From positions 124,001 through 188,000 of the forward strand of contig NZ_JACJPF010000041.1 in assembly GCF_014695915.1 (NCBI RefSeq): a stretch of DNA of 64,000 nt, read 5' to 3'. The translations under genes were made by a program, and so were the position numbers. Positions 8,682 to 18,609 of the stretch are shown piece by piece (the stretch's first letter is position 1; every line of letters begins with the position of its first letter). The DNA comes from Trichocoleus sp. FACHB-40 (GTDB taxonomy: Bacteria; Cyanobacteriota; Cyanobacteriia; Cyanobacteriales; FACHB-T130). The notes below the pieces were generated by a model. That model had not been told where the DNA came from. It searched no databases and saw nothing but the letters and a program-made list of their open reading frames with translations.

Positions 8682-9566
8682 TCACTTGGAAAACAGCTTG
8701 GCGATACCCGCAGCCGGGTCAGGCTGTTTTACCAAAGATTCACCAATTAGCACTGCATCTGCACCAGCAGCCTGAACCGTGCTAAGGTCAGATGGGGTGT
8801 GCAGCCCGGACTCACTAACGACAAGAATGCCGCGCTGTTGCAACTCGCTGCTTCGCGCTGCCAGAATCTGACAGGTTGTTTGCAGATCCACAGAAAAATC
8901 TTGCAAGTTGCGATTATTTATACCAACTAGGGTAACGTCTTTCAGGGATAATACGCGGTCTAGTTCTGCTAGAGTATGCACTTCAATTAGGGGTGTCATC
9001 CTCAAAGCGTTGGTAATTTTGACAAAGTATTGCAGGTCTTTGTCGTTAAGAACTGCCGCAATTAGCAGGACGGCATCAGCTCCGTGTCGTCGGGCGAGAT
9101 AGATTTGATAAGGATATATTACAAAATCCTTACACAATACGGGCAACTCTACGGCAGCGCGAACAGCAGTCAAGTTTTCAAAGCTACCAGAGAAGAATTT
9201 TTTATCAGTGAGTACCGATAAACAACTCGCTTGTCCCTGCTTGTATGCGGTAGCGATCGCTACCGCATCGAAATCTTCCCGAATGATTCCCTTACTGGGA
9301 CTGGCTTTTTTTACTTCCGCAATTAAGGCAGGTTTTGTCTTACCTTGTCGTAATGCCCCAAGAAAGTCACGCACTGCTGGTGCTGTCTGTACTTGACGCT
9401 GCAACTCGTTCAAGGGGAGACGTTCTCGCATCCGGTCAACTTCCGTCTCTTTATGCCAGACAATTTCCTCCAAAATGTGACTTGGTTCATTACCAGGTAC
9501 GACAACTCGATAACCGAAATTGCTGATGGAAACAGATGGGTTTGGTGGACGACGGCGAATTTGCAT
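8682..9566 (-). CDS. trpC: Indole-3-glycerol phosphate synthase
   Basis: A 294-residue TIM-barrel enzyme that closes the indole ring of CdRP in tryptophan biosynthesis. Signatures: [10 protein letters not shown] (catalytic Lys), [45 protein letters not shown] and [10 protein letters not shown]. The N-terminal stretch [13 protein letters not shown] is the usual cyanobacterial extension and sets the ATG at 9566, rather than a TTG 18 bases upstream. It stands alone, as trp genes usually do in cyanobacteria, with lpdA upstream on the same strand. Confidence 0.95.
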   Translation of the reverse strand: MQIRRRPPNPSVSISNFGYRVVVPGNEPSHILEEIVWHKETEVDRMRERLPLNELQRQVQTAPAVRDFLGALRQGKTKPALIAEVKKASPSKGIIREDFDAVAIATAYKQGQASCLSVLTDKKFFSGSFENLTAVRAAVELPVLCKDFVIYPYQIYLARRHGADAVLLIAAVLNDKDLQYFVKITNALRMTPLIEVHTLAELDRVLSLKDVTLVGINNRNLQDFSVDLQTTCQILAARSSELQQRGILVVSESGLHTPSDLSTVQAAGADAVLIGESLVKQPDPAAGIAKLFSK

Positions 9567-9585
9567 AGATATAGTTTGGCACAAT

Positions 9586-9650
9586 TCGATTTTGGATTTT
9601 GGATTTTAGATTTTGGATTTTGTTTTCAATCCAAAATCTAAAATCCTTGC
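9586..9650. repeat. Short tandem repeats (ttttgga / ccaaaat)
   Basis: Several copies of gattttgga-like units run into the reverse-complement form (caatccaaaatctaaaatcc), filling the lpdA-trpC gap. The same family occurs at 12408-12510, 40827-40882 and 42660-42690. Confidence 0.75.
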
Positions 9651-9655
9651 ATTGG

Positions 9656-11089
9656 CTAGTGACTTCCTACAGCCCGTTTGTAGGCTTCATCCAGCACTTC
9701 CGAGAGGGTGGGGTGAGCGTGGACATAGTAGGCCAGGGTGTTGACAGTGTTACGAGAAGCGATCGCATTTGCGGCTTCGTGGATCAAATCTGCTGCGTGC
9801 ATTCCGATAATATGAACACCCAGCACTTCCCCGGTGTCTTTGCGGTAGACGACCTTTGCCATGCCGTCCGCTTCACCTTCAGCGATCGCTTTCGAGTTAC
9901 CTTTGAAGTAACTCTTCGCTACCCCCACTTCAAATCCCTGTTCTTTGCCCACATCCTTTGCTGCTGTTTCTGTGTAGCCGACAAAGCTGATTTCTGGGTG
10001 GGTAAATGCTGCGGCTGGGATACTGTGATAGTCTACCAATCGATGGCGATCGCAAATATTTTCTACTGCCACGACACCTTGAGCAGACGCAGCATGAGCC
10101 AGCATCATCTTACCAGTGGCATCTCCAATCGCCCACAGGTGGGGTACTACTTCGCCGCCTGACAGAACTGCCATCCGGTCATCGACAGTGATAAAGCCCT
10201 TCCTATCTGTCTCTACGCCCACAGATTCTAATCCCAGGTCTTTAGTATCTGGAATGCGTCCCGTAGCCACCAGACAAGCATCTACTTCCAGCACGTCCAC
10301 GACTTCTTTAGTTTTAGCATCGGCTAGCTCAATAACTACTGGCGTTCCGGGGGTGACACTTTTTGCCAAAATGCCGACTTTGGTTTCGATGTCGCGGGGC
10401 TTAATCAGTATCCTTTCAGCTATAGTTGCAATGTCGCGGTCAAAACCAGGCATCAGCTGGTCTAAAGCTTCAATCATCGTCACTTCACAGCCTAACGCTG
10501 TGTAAATATCCGAAAACTCCAGACCGATGTAACCGCTGCCAACAATCGCAATCCACGGTGGTAGCGATTCCAATTTTACGCCTTCGTCACTGGTAAAGAC
10601 GGTTTTGTGGTCAATTTGAATCCCTGGAGGAACCCAAGGAATTGATCCACTGGAAATGATAATGTCTTTTCCGGTGACAGTTTTTTCGCCCGATTCTGTG
10701 GTAACAGATACTTTTTGCTGTCCAGCTACTTTACCCCTACCCCGGATGATATCTACACCCAATCGTTGTAGGCTATTTGTCAAATCACCGCGAATCTTGG
10801 AAACAAGGTTGTTGGCGTGGGACGCGATCGCTTCTTTGTTAAACTCAACGCCAGATACTTGAATACCCAACGATTTCAGGTGATGGGCGTTATGTAACTC
10901 CCGTACCCGACCAGATGCCGCAAGCAGTGCTTTTGAAGGAATGCAGCCCCGGTTAACACAAGTACCGCCCATATCTGCTGCTTCTACAATAGCGGTTTTC
11001 AGTCCGCAGCTGACGGCGTGTAATGCAGCACCATGTCCGCCTACACCCGCCCCAATAATCACTAAATCGTAATCAAATCCCTCAGTCAC
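9656..11089 (-). CDS. lpdA: Dihydrolipoyl dehydrogenase
   Basis: A 477-residue flavoprotein (E3 / L-protein) that reoxidises dihydrolipoamide in pyruvate dehydrogenase and, in photorespiration, glycine decarboxylase. Shows the FAD-binding GxGxxG ([12 protein letters not shown]), the redox disulfide in [13 protein letters not shown] (Cys44/Cys49), the NAD-binding [11 protein letters not shown], the second FAD motif LWAIGDATG, and the C-terminal acid-base pair in HAHPTLSE. The start is the GTG at 11089 ([10 protein letters not shown]). It is slightly divergent from proteobacterial LpdA, as cyanobacterial ones are. No partner subunit is adjacent. Confidence 0.95.
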   Translation of the reverse strand: MTEGFDYDLVIIGAGVGGHGAALHAVSCGLKTAIVEAADMGGTCVNRGCIPSKALLAASGRVRELHNAHHLKSLGIQVSGVEFNKEAIASHANNLVSKIRGDLTNSLQRLGVDIIRGRGKVAGQQKVSVTTESGEKTVTGKDIIISSGSIPWVPPGIQIDHKTVFTSDEGVKLESLPPWIAIVGSGYIGLEFSDIYTALGCEVTMIEALDQLMPGFDRDIATIAERILIKPRDIETKVGILAKSVTPGTPVVIELADAKTKEVVDVLEVDACLVATGRIPDTKDLGLESVGVETDRKGFITVDDRMAVLSGGEVVPHLWAIGDATGKMMLAHAASAQGVVAVENICDRHRLVDYHSIPAAAFTHPEISFVGYTETAAKDVGKEQGFEVGVAKSYFKGNSKAIAEGEADGMAKVVYRKDTGEVLGVHIIGMHAADLIHEAANAIASRNTVNTLAYYVHAHPTLSEVLDEAYKRAVGSH

Positions 11090-11283
11090 GTTACTCTCCC
11101 GTGCGCGATGCCCTACTTATTTTGAACTTGACCAACAGTGAGCGCAAGTCCCAAACGATCAGTTATTAGTCAGTAATTTGACGGGGGACATCTTTAAAGT
11201 CTCTGTTGTATTGTAGAAGCTAACATAATCGCGATTGTCGAGTTTTGGCGATCGTCTCATAACTATCAGAGTGCGCTGCTAGG

Positions 11284-11535
11284 ATGAGCAGTGTTTTAGG
11301 AATCAGACGCATGAATTACAGTCACCAAGAGAACGAACGCGATACCGATGATTCTTTCAGCAAGTCCCTCGACGAATTGCAGGAATTGTTGCTATCTCAG
11401 GAAAGTCAGAGAGATACTTCAAAGTTGCACGCCGTTAAGGGGAATAATCATCAACAATATCCGATTGCCGTAGATGATTTAGAGGATGCCGTTGCTGACA
11501 TTGAGCAATATTTCCAAGAAATCGGGAATGTATAA
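11284..11535 (+). CDS. Hypothetical acidic protein (83 aa)
   Basis: A small acidic, Gln/Glu/Asp-rich protein with helical stretches (FSKSLDELQELLLSQESQ; VDDLEDAVADIEQYFQEIG). No known domain recognised. It may start at ATG 11284 or ATG 11311 (MNYSHQENERD); an aggatg overlaps the first. A perfect terminator begins inside its stop codon, which supports its being a real, separately ended gene. It diverges from lpdA. Confidence 0.6.
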   Translation: MSSVLGIRRMNYSHQENERDTDDSFSKSLDELQELLLSQESQRDTSKLHAVKGNNHQQYPIAVDDLEDAVADIEQYFQEIGNV

Positions 11536-11572
11536 TCAGACTTTGGGCATTTTCTGCTCAAAGTCTGATTTT
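11534..11572 (+). terminator. Terminator overlapping the stop codon
   Basis: aatcagactttg pairs perfectly with caaagtctgatt around a 13-base loop, ending tttg. The 5' arm begins within the TAA stop of the preceding gene; probably bidirectional, serving the convergent TrmH gene too. Confidence 0.8.
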
Positions 11573-11601
11573 GTAGGCGACGCTTCTGTAGGCGACGCTT
11601 C
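11572..11601. repeat. 15-bp tandem duplication
   Basis: tgtaggcgacgcttc occurs twice in exact head-to-tail copy directly after the terminator. Confidence 0.85.
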
Positions 11602-11618
11602 TTACCTAACATCAATGG

Positions 11619-12407
11619 CTAATCGCTAAAACTTTTCTGACGCTGCGCTTCGTATAACATCAAGGCAGCTGCTACAGCTACGTTCAAAGACTCTACCCCC
11701 GGACTCAGGGGAATTTTCACCTGCACATCCGCCATTACACTTAAATTATCTGACAACCCCGCGCCTTCATTGCCCATCAAAATCAGCGTCGGACGGCGCA
11801 AGTCAACTTCCCAATAAGTTAAAGTTGCTGTGGGAACAGTGGCTACTACCTGCATCCCTTGTTTCCGACAGTGGGAAATGTCAGCTATTAAATCCGAACT
11901 GACGCTCATCGGTAGCCGAAACCACTGTCCGGCTGAGGCTCGCAGCACCTTCGGATTATCTAAATCTACACTATCTGCACTCACACAAAGCCAATCTACA
12001 CCAGATGCGGCGGCGGTGCGAATCATTGTCCCCAGGTTGCCGGGATCTTGTATTGTTTCCAATACCAGCCCCAAACCATTGACGGGTAGACTTTGCGCCC
12101 GATTGGAGACTCGCGGTGCTGTAGCGACTACACCATCTGGTTGAATTGTGGTAGCAAGAGCCTTCAGGACTTCCGGACTCACCAATTCGGTGCGCGGGGA
12201 ACGTTGACAAATGCTGTTCCACAGTTGCGGGTGACGCTCCTGCCATTCCAGCGTACAGCAAACTGTCACCAGAGGATAATCAACTGCGATCGCTTCCTCC
12301 AGCAAGTGCGTCCCTTCCAACAAAAATAGCTGCTGCTCTCGCCGCTCTTTAGGAGTATGCAACTTGCGGATTTGCTTTACCAGAGGATTCTGGAGACTGG
12401 TCAACAT
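11619..12407 (-). CDS. TrmH/SpoU-family RNA 2'-O-methyltransferase
   Basis: A 262-residue SPOUT methyltransferase. An N-terminal substrate-binding domain (SLQNPLVKQIRKL, FLLEGTHLLEEA) is followed by the knotted SAM-binding domain with the three family motifs: QDPGNLGTMIRTA, LILMGNEGAGL and IPLSPGVESLNVAVA. These enzymes methylate ribose 2'-OH in rRNA or tRNA; the exact target cannot be told. Starts at ATG 12407, just after a short-repeat patch. Confidence 0.92.
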   Translation of the reverse strand: MLTSLQNPLVKQIRKLHTPKERREQQLFLLEGTHLLEEAIAVDYPLVTVCCTLEWQERHPQLWNSICQRSPRTELVSPEVLKALATTIQPDGVVATAPRVSNRAQSLPVNGLGLVLETIQDPGNLGTMIRTAAASGVDWLCVSADSVDLDNPKVLRASAGQWFRLPMSVSSDLIADISHCRKQGMQVVATVPTATLTYWEVDLRRPTLILMGNEGAGLSDNLSVMADVQVKIPLSPGVESLNVAVAAALMLYEAQRQKSFSD

Positions 12408-12461
12408 TCGATTTTGGATTTTTAGATTTTGGATTGGGGATGACTTGCTGAGTACAAAATA

Positions 12462-12492
12462 ATTTGGGATTACTAGGCTAGTAATCCCAAAT
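12462..12492 (-). terminator. Terminator after tRNA-Leu
   Basis: A perfect 14-bp stem (atttgggattacta / tagtaatcccaaat) with a 3-base loop, followed on the minus strand by ttattttg. It lies 20 bp past the tRNA 3' end. Confidence 0.75.
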
Positions 12493-12511
12493 CAAAAATC
12501 CAAAATTGAGA

Positions 12512-12595
12512 TGCGGAACCCGGGACTTGAACCCGGACATCCTTGCGGACTCTAGAACCTGAATCTAGCGCGTCTGCCAATTCCGCCAGTTCCGC
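12512..12595 (-). tRNA. tRNA-Leu (anticodon CAG)
   Basis: 84 bases reading GCGGAACTGGCGGAATTGGC... on the minus strand. The acceptor stem gcggaac/gttccgc, D-arm, an anticodon stem CTAGA/TCTAG with loop ttCAGgt, a long variable arm (class II, as for Leu) and the T-arm cccggGTTCAAgtcccggg are all visible. The discriminator is A. CCA is not encoded. Confidence 0.95.
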
Positions 12596-12806
12596 GTAGC
12601 CTTGACTACATTTCCAAATTATCATATTGCCGCAAGTTTTGGCATTAGTCAACTAATTTGTTTGCTCCGGAAATTGGAACCAGGACAAGGTAAAATGCTT
12701 AACTCGGCTGAAAATGATATCTGGAGTGCCAATAATGTAGACATTTAAAATCTTTACTGTAGAATCAAAACCAAATTTAAAAAAATGCAACACTATTTCC
12801 GGAAAT

Positions 12807-14177
12807 TTGGAGGATAGACCTATTAACCCCTCTCTCAACCTGACCAACACCTACTCTCTGCCCGAAGAAGACAAATCCGTCCTACAGATTTGGGGCAGAA
12901 ACTCTCTGAAAGGACACGCCAAAATTAGCGGTGCCAAAAACTCAGCCCTAGCGATCATGGCGGGAGCATTGCTTTGTCCGGAAGATTTTCGCCTCCGGAA
13001 TGTTCCCTCGCTTGTCGATGTGGAACGAATGGGTCAAATTTTGTCGTCCTTGGGTGTAAAGCTAGAACGAAATGGCGACATTCTCGACATCAATGCCAGC
13101 CACATCGGAGAATCAAAAGCGCCCTATGAGTTGGTTTCGCAACTGCGGGCAAGCTTCTTTCTCATAGGCCCAATGCTGGCGCGTCTGGGGGTGGCAAGGG
13201 TGCCGTTACCCGGCGGTTGCGCTATTGGTGCCAGACCAGTTGATCTCCACGTCCGGGGTTTGCGGGACATGGGGGCAGATGTGCAAATTGAGCATGGAAT
13301 TGTCCATGCTTATGTCAATGGAAGCAGCGGAAAGTTAAAAGGGGCAAAAATTTATTTAGATTATCCCAGCGTCGGTGCTACAGAGACGCTGATGATGGCG
13401 GCGACCTTGGCGGAAGGCGAAACCACGATAGAAAACGCTGCACAAGAGCCTGAAGTCGGGGATCTGGCTAATTTCTGCAATTCGATGGGCGCGAGAGTTC
13501 GCGGTGCAGGCACCAACACAATTGTAATTTCCGGTGTTCCCAAATTGCATTCTACCGACTACAACATTATTCCCGACCGGATTGAGGCGGGGACGTTGCT
13601 AGTAGCAGGGGCAATTACGCATTCAGAAATCAGTATCTCGCCTGTGGTTCCAGATCATCTGACAGCAGCGATCGCTAAGCTGCGAGAAATTGGCGCTAAG
13701 GTGATTGAAGATGCACCCGACTGTCTGCGGATTATCGGCGGACACCAATACGTAGGGACTGATATCGAAACCTTGCCCTATCCGGGTTTCCCGACAGATA
13801 TGCAGGCGCAGTTTATGGCGTTGCTGACACTTGCCGATGGCGATAGCGCCATCAGTGAGACCGTGTTTGAAAATCGTTTGCGTCACGTTGCCGAATTAAA
13901 TCGCATGGGTGCAGATATTCGCGTCAAAGGCAACCATGCGCTAGTGCGGGGTGTGCCGATGCTATCGGGCGCGCCAGTATTAGCGACAGATTTACGCGCT
14001 TCGGCGGCACTGGTGCTGGCGGCGCTGGCGGCAGAAGGAAAAACGACGATTCAAGGATTGCAGCATTTAGACCGAGGCTATGAGAAGCTAGAGGAGAAAC
14101 TGCGGCAACTGGGAGCTAAATTAGAGCGGGTGCAGGATGAGGATACTTTGCCAGTTGAAACTGTAAAGGTTGGCTAA
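12807..14177 (+). CDS. murA: UDP-N-acetylglucosamine 1-carboxyvinyltransferase
   Basis: A 456-residue enzyme for the first committed step of peptidoglycan synthesis, adding enolpyruvate from PEP to UDP-GlcNAc. Shows [10 protein letters not shown] near the start, the catalytic loop [14 protein letters not shown] with Cys138 (the fosfomycin target), and the later [23 protein letters not shown] and [11 protein letters not shown] motifs. The N-terminus is about 25 residues longer than in E. coli, common in cyanobacteria, and has no ATG: the best in-frame start is a TTG at 12807, which overlaps a GGAGG, so the true start may be slightly downstream at a rare codon. Confidence 0.94.
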   Translation: MEDRPINPSLNLTNTYSLPEEDKSVLQIWGRNSLKGHAKISGAKNSALAIMAGALLCPEDFRLRNVPSLVDVERMGQILSSLGVKLERNGDILDINASHIGESKAPYELVSQLRASFFLIGPMLARLGVARVPLPGGCAIGARPVDLHVRGLRDMGADVQIEHGIVHAYVNGSSGKLKGAKIYLDYPSVGATETLMMAATLAEGETTIENAAQEPEVGDLANFCNSMGARVRGAGTNTIVISGVPKLHSTDYNIIPDRIEAGTLLVAGAITHSEISISPVVPDHLTAAIAKLREIGAKVIEDAPDCLRIIGGHQYVGTDIETLPYPGFPTDMQAQFMALLTLADGDSAISETVFENRLRHVAELNRMGADIRVKGNHALVRGVPMLSGAPVLATDLRASAALVLAALAAEGKTTIQGLQHLDRGYEKLEEKLRQLGAKLERVQDEDTLPVETVKVG

Positions 14178-14186
14178 TGGCTAAGA

Positions 14187-14278
14187 GGGACTAGGGACTA
14201 GGGGCTAGGGACTAGGAAAATACTGCCCCAGTACCCAGTACCCAGTACCCAGGAACACAATTAGCAATTAGCAATTAG
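14187..14278. repeat. Three short tandem repeat arrays
   Basis: Head-to-tail units of three kinds in under 100 bp: gggacta(gg), cccagta, and ttagcaa. They fill the whole gap between the convergent murA and epimerase genes. Confidence 0.85.
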
Positions 14279-14280
14279 CA

Positions 14281-15183
14281 TTAATCCAAGAATTCCTCCA
14301 ACGCCTGTTTGAGGCTGGGATATTGATAGTCAAAGCCTTGGGTAATGGTGCGTTTTGGTAGAACTTGTTGTCCTTCCAAAACGACTTGGGCCCCATCTCC
14401 CAAAAGAACTTCTAAAGCAAAGGCGGGAACTGGCAACCAGGAGGGACGATTTAAAACTTCCCCCAAGGTTTGCGATACTTCGTTCATGCGGACTGGGTTC
14501 GGGGCTGTGGCGTTGAGAACACCTTCAACTTCTCTTTGTTGTAGTGCGAATAAAATTAGGTTCACTAGATCGTCTCGGTGTATCCAAGAGAACCACTGCT
14601 TCCCTGTGCCGATAGGGCCGCCAGCAAACATTTTAAAGGGAGGAATCATTTTACCAATTGCTCCTCCCATAGCCAGAACTATCCCAATTCGCACAATCAC
14701 CAGCCGCGTACCCGTGTCTTTTACTTTTTGGGCTTCTGCTTCCCATTCTTGACAAACTTGTGCCAAAAAATCATTACCAGAAGGACTGCTTTCTTCAAAC
14801 GTGGCGGTTTCGCTGGTGCCATAGTAACCAATTGCGGAAGCACTCACCAAAACTGATGGTTTCGGGTTGGCTTTAGAAATGGCTTCTACAATTTTTTGAG
14901 TGCCAATTTTGCGACTATTGATAATTTCCTTCTTGTGTTCTGGTGTCCAGCGCTTTTCGGCGATGGGTTCCCCCGCCAAATTCACCACCGCATCGCATCC
15001 AGAAATCGACTGTTGCCAAGCTCCCGATTCTTGGGGATTATAGGCAACAACCTCTACATTTGGAGCGGGTTTCACAGAAGCGGGGTTGCGAGTTAAAATT
15101 AGCACCTGATGACCTTCAGCTAGTAGTCGCTCTACCAAACGAGAGCCGACAAATCCGGTTCCTCCTGCGATCGCTACTTTCAT
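14281..15183 (-). CDS. TIGR01777 family NAD(P)-dependent epimerase
   Basis: A 300-residue short-chain dehydrogenase/epimerase-like protein. The Rossmann motif GGTGFVGSRLVERL is at the start; VVNLAGEPIAEKRWT, SASAIGYYG and WFSWIHRDDLV are hallmarks of the TIGR01777 (YfcH/SulA-like) group; the DUF1731 C-terminal part (QVLPKRTITQGFDYQYP) is present. The substrate is unknown. Its ATG overlaps the psb28 stop (ATGA), so the two are translationally coupled. Confidence 0.9.
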   Translation of the reverse strand: MKVAIAGGTGFVGSRLVERLLAEGHQVLILTRNPASVKPAPNVEVVAYNPQESGAWQQSISGCDAVVNLAGEPIAEKRWTPEHKKEIINSRKIGTQKIVEAISKANPKPSVLVSASAIGYYGTSETATFEESSPSGNDFLAQVCQEWEAEAQKVKDTGTRLVIVRIGIVLAMGGAIGKMIPPFKMFAGGPIGTGKQWFSWIHRDDLVNLILFALQQREVEGVLNATAPNPVRMNEVSQTLGEVLNRPSWLPVPAFALEVLLGDGAQVVLEGQQVLPKRTITQGFDYQYPSLKQALEEFLD

Positions 15184-15581
15184 GATGCACCTGCTTGGCT
15201 AGCTGCTGTTTTTTGGGTTTCGCTGTAAGCCATGCCATTCGCTTCAGCATAGCGATTCATAAACCGCATAAATCTTTCCCAGTGCTCGTCTCGCGGGATT
15301 TCAAATTCGCAGTCCAGCCGCTCGAAATCATCCCCTTCTGGCCCTGAGAAAATAAATTTAACCGAGGAAGGCTCGACACTAATCACACCTTCTTCATCAC
15401 TTAAGCGCAGCGAATTAGAAAATTTTTTTCTAAAGCTGTTGAATCTTTCTATGGATTTCAACTCTTTAAACGTCATCAATACGGTACGAACTCCAGAACT
15501 CTTGTTCCGGCGTAAGCTGACATTACTGATTTCTTCAGGAATACCTTCAAAAAATTGAATTAATGGTGTATCGGAAGTCAT
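15180..15581 (-). CDS. psb28: Photosystem II assembly protein Psb28
   Basis: A 133-residue soluble protein of the Psb28 family, which binds photosystem II assembly intermediates at the cytoplasmic face (CP47/cytochrome b559 side). Typical features: IQFFEGIPEEISNVSLRR at the start, LSDEEGVISVEP, and the diagnostic C-terminal WERFMRFMNRYAEANGMAY. It resembles the Psb28-2 paralogue more than Psb28-1, judged from memory. ATG 15581 (MTSDTP) is the start; upstream extension gives an unusual sequence. It overlaps the downstream epimerase by four bases. Confidence 0.82.
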   Translation of the reverse strand: MTSDTPLIQFFEGIPEEISNVSLRRNKSSGVRTVLMTFKELKSIERFNSFRKKFSNSLRLSDEEGVISVEPSSVKFIFSGPEGDDFERLDCEFEIPRDEHWERFMRFMNRYAEANGMAYSETQKTAASQAGAS

Positions 15582-15719
15582 GAAAAAATTAAACGAAATT
15601 CCTAAGCATTGTACCGCAGGCATCACGAGAGCGAAAGGCTCTCCTGCTGCCCTACGGTTTACTTCCGCTATTCGCCATTCACCTTTATTTCTACTTGCTC
15701 AATCTTTTGTCTTTCCTAT

Positions 15720-15914
15720 TTATCCTCTCAACTTTAACCATCCAAACAAATCCCCAACCGTTAGCCGTAGTTCTGCTACCAGGTCTGGAACGGGTAGCAC
15801 ATCACCTGTTTCTTGCAATAATTCTGGTTGCTGTCCGCGTGGGTAGAGTAGCACGGAGCGTTCATCTGGATCGAGCAGCCAGCCTAATTTGCTACCGTGT
15901 TGAAGGCAGTGCAA
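15720..15914 (-). pseudogene. Uma2 (DUF820) C-terminal remnant
   Basis: The frame reads HGSKLGWLLDPDERSVLLYPRG, then PELLQETGDVLPVPDLV and ends VGDLFGWLK, which is the C-terminal third of a Uma2-family PD-(D/E)XK nuclease (the GSKLGWLIDP strand, the RSVLVYRPG turn and the final W). The N-terminal two thirds and the catalytic Asp/Glu are missing, so this is a truncated relic between glcF and psb28. Nothing else in 15582-15928 looks coding. Confidence 0.65.
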
Positions 15915-15928
15915 GATATTTCCGGTTA

Positions 15929-17248
15929 CTACAGCTTTACGCCGCGAATTGAGTAATCTAGTAACTCCACCGGGTGCAAAATCGAAATGTCTTTACCTTG
16001 ATTCGGTAAATGCTTAGTAATTTGCAAAGTACAACCGGGATTGGAAGAAGCGATTAATTTAGCACCAGTATTGAGCAAATTTTCTACTTTTTGCTTACCT
16101 AATTCTTCAGCAACTTCTGGCTGAAGCATATTGTAAACACCTGCGCTACCACAACACAAAGCAGCATCAATTGGTTCTCGAAGTTGTACGCCTGGGATTT
16201 GTCGCAAAAGTTGGCGGGGTTGCAAACTAATCTTTTGCCCATGCAATAAATGGCAGGCATCTTGATAAACTAAGGTTAGGGGTTGATCAGAAAGCGGTGA
16301 AAGTTTTGCTGTCACGCCTGCTTCATAAAGAAACTCTTGTGCATCTTTAACTTTAGAGGCAAAATTTGCAGCTTTTTCTTTATATTCTGGGTCATCTTGT
16401 AGGATGTGTCCGTACTCTTTTAAAGTATGACCGCAACCAGCAGCATTGATGATGATGTAGTCTACATTAGTGTCGGCAAAACTATCAATCATAGACCTAG
16501 CGATCGCTTTCGCTTGTTCTTCCTGTCCTTGGTGATGTGGTAGCGCCGCACAACATCCCTGGCTCTTGGGAATCACCACCTCACAACCATTCGCAGTTAA
16601 GACGCGCACCGTCGCTTCATTCACCTTTGAGAAGAAAATACGCTGAACGCAACCTAAAATTACACCTACCCGATAGCGTTTCTCACCTTCAGCCGGAATA
16701 AGTTCTGGTAAACTATCTTGAAAAGCTTTTAAAGAAAGTTCTGGCAGATTAGATTCCATCGCCGCCAAATGAGGAGATATCCGCTTAAGTAAGCCAGTAG
16801 AACGCACAATTTTTTGCAACCCCAACTTCTGATAAACCATCAGAGGAGCAAGCATTACTCGCAGTCGATTAGGGTAAGGAAATAGGGAAAAAATGAGTTG
16901 CCTATATAACTTTTCTGGCAAACTGCGAGGATAATTTCGTTCAATTTGAGGACGAGTAGCAGATAACAACTTGTCATACTGAACGCCAGAAGGACAAGTT
17001 GTTACACAAGCAAGACAACCCAAGCAAGAATCAAAATGCTGCACAGTAGCCGTATTAAGAGGAATTCTCCCCTCATTAATCGCATCCATCAAATAGATGC
17101 GGCCCCTTGGCGAATCAGTTTCCTTACCAATTACCCGATAACTCGGACAAGTAGAAAGACAAAAACCACAATGAACGCAACTATCAATTAACTTCGGATC
17201 TGGCGGATGTTTAGCATCAAAACTAGACTCTTCAGATAAACTTTGCAT
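15929..17248 (-). CDS. glcF: Glycolate dehydrogenase iron-sulfur subunit
   Basis: A 439-residue protein with two N-terminal 4Fe-4S motifs, CVHCGFCLSTCP (Cys24, 27, 30, 34) and CLGCLACVTTCP (Cys75, 78, 81, 85), and two C-terminal CCG-type domains (GCCAALPHH; DACHLLHGQ with ALCCGSAG). GlcF passes electrons from glycolate oxidation to the respiratory/photosynthetic quinone pool in photorespiration. It lies 65 bp after glcE on the same strand; the glcD subunit is not in this window. Confidence 0.93.
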   Translation of the reverse strand: MQSLSEESSFDAKHPPDPKLIDSCVHCGFCLSTCPSYRVIGKETDSPRGRIYLMDAINEGRIPLNTATVQHFDSCLGCLACVTTCPSGVQYDKLLSATRPQIERNYPRSLPEKLYRQLIFSLFPYPNRLRVMLAPLMVYQKLGLQKIVRSTGLLKRISPHLAAMESNLPELSLKAFQDSLPELIPAEGEKRYRVGVILGCVQRIFFSKVNEATVRVLTANGCEVVIPKSQGCCAALPHHQGQEEQAKAIARSMIDSFADTNVDYIIINAAGCGHTLKEYGHILQDDPEYKEKAANFASKVKDAQEFLYEAGVTAKLSPLSDQPLTLVYQDACHLLHGQKISLQPRQLLRQIPGVQLREPIDAALCCGSAGVYNMLQPEVAEELGKQKVENLLNTGAKLIASSNPGCTLQITKHLPNQGKDISILHPVELLDYSIRGVKL

Positions 17249-17313
17249 CTTCTCTCTTTTCTCTCTCTTCTTTCTTCTCTTAAGTCTGCGTCTTCTGCGC
17301 CTCAGCGGTTCGT

Positions 17314-18609
17314 TTAAATTCCTCCCACAAACCGACCAGGACTCAAAATATTTTCTGGATCAAACTGTGTTTTAATTTTCCGCATTAAATCAAGAGCATT
17401 ACCCGTATAACCCCAGACATCTAACTGCTGCTTCAAAGCGATGGGTGCTTCCAGAATAGTCAAAAAACCGCCTTGGGAAGATAGACGCGATCGCATCTCC
17501 AAAATTGGCTTAACATCTGTACTATTAACCCGCACCACTCCTAACCCACTACCAGCGTGAATCAAACACAATAAAGACGGGATTTCAGCAAGGATTGCCG
17601 CTGACGACGAGGGTACTACTCCTATTTTGCAAGTAACAGCAGCATCTTGGGGGGATATCCACATTTGTTCTTGTAACAACAGCCATAGTTTAGACTCATC
17701 GGCATCAGAATATATTGTCCCCTGTAAACCCAGATGTTGCCCTACTTCCAGAAGTCTAGCCGACTGTTCCTTAACACTCGCCGCCACACTTTGGAAGCGA
17801 ACAATTAAACCCATACCCTCACCTAAATTCGCCTTTTCCACCAGAGTCGGCGATAGCAAATCAACCGCAGTGGGAGTCAAAGCAGAAGCCAGCAAAGTTT
17901 TAGTTGCCGTTGCAATTCCTTCGCCTGTGCCAATAAGCACCACAGTTCCAGACACCTCTGGCAGGGGATAAACTCGAAATGTCACTTGAGAGATAATTCC
18001 TAGCGTTCCAAAAGAGCCAGTAAATAACTTCATCAAGTCATAACCAGCAACATTTTTTACCACCCGTCCCCCAGCTTTAGCAATTTGACCATCGCTTCGG
18101 ACAAAAGAAAGCCCCAAAAGCATATCCCGAACCCCCCCATAACGTTGTCGCCAAGACCCAGCCGAAGCCGTGGCGACAATGCCACCAATAGTAGCGGTTT
18201 CAGGATAAGCTGGATCTAGGGGGAGAAATTGACCTTGTTGCGCTAAAATTTTTTGCAATTCGGCAAACTTCATGCCTGCCTCGACTGTGACGGTTAAATC
18301 ACCGACGGCATGATCTATCAAACGATTGAGGCGTTCGGTACTGACAACTAAATTAACCCCATCTACTAATCCACCCCAACTAATTTTGCTACCACTGCCG
18401 CAGGGTAGGACGCGCGATCGCTGCTGCTGGGCAAAAGTCATAACTAAGGCGAGTTCTTCCAGGGTATCGGGATAGACTAGGCAATCAACGGTGGTTGAGG
18501 GTGTAACGGCTTGGGATATTTCTGATTTCCGGGCGACTTTTGCATCTTCCCACGGAATAATGGTTGAGCTGCTGAGGATGCTTTTCAATTTTTGGGCTAC
18601 GCTATTCAT
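17314..18609 (-). CDS. glcE: Glycolate dehydrogenase FAD-binding subunit
   Basis: A 431-residue FAD-linked oxidase of the PCMH type. Visible: the FAD-binding stretch RVLPCGSGSKISWGG (about 65-80), the pyrophosphate loop PATIGGIVATASAG-like segment (YPETATIGGIVA), GGRVVKNVAGYDL and FGTLGIISQVTF. The C-terminal end FDPENILSPGRFVGGI is typical of glycolate/lactate oxidases. The length and the weak substrate domain fit GlcE rather than GlcD. First gene of a glcE-glcF operon. Confidence 0.88.
   Translation of the reverse strand: MNSVAQKLKSILSSSTIIPWEDAKVARKSEISQAVTPSTTVDCLVYPDTLEELALVMTFAQQQRSRVLPCGSGSKISWGGLVDGVNLVVSTERLNRLIDHAVGDLTVTVEAGMKFAELQKILAQQGQFLPLDPAYPETATIGGIVATASAGSWRQRYGGVRDMLLGLSFVRSDGQIAKAGGRVVKNVAGYDLMKLFTGSFGTLGIISQVTFRVYPLPEVSGTVVLIGTGEGIATATKTLLASALTPTAVDLLSPTLVEKANLGEGMGLIVRFQSVAASVKEQSARLLEVGQHLGLQGTIYSDADESKLWLLLQEQMWISPQDAAVTCKIGVVPSSSAAILAEIPSLLCLIHAGSGLGVVRVNSTDVKPILEMRSRLSSQGGFLTILEAPIALKQQLDVWGYTGNALDLMRKIKTQFDPENILSPGRFVGGI

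Noticed and set aside
9586-12510. ccaaaat and similar arrays as a possible CRISPR
   Set aside because: Units are 7 bases with no unique spacers, so these are ordinary short tandem repeats.
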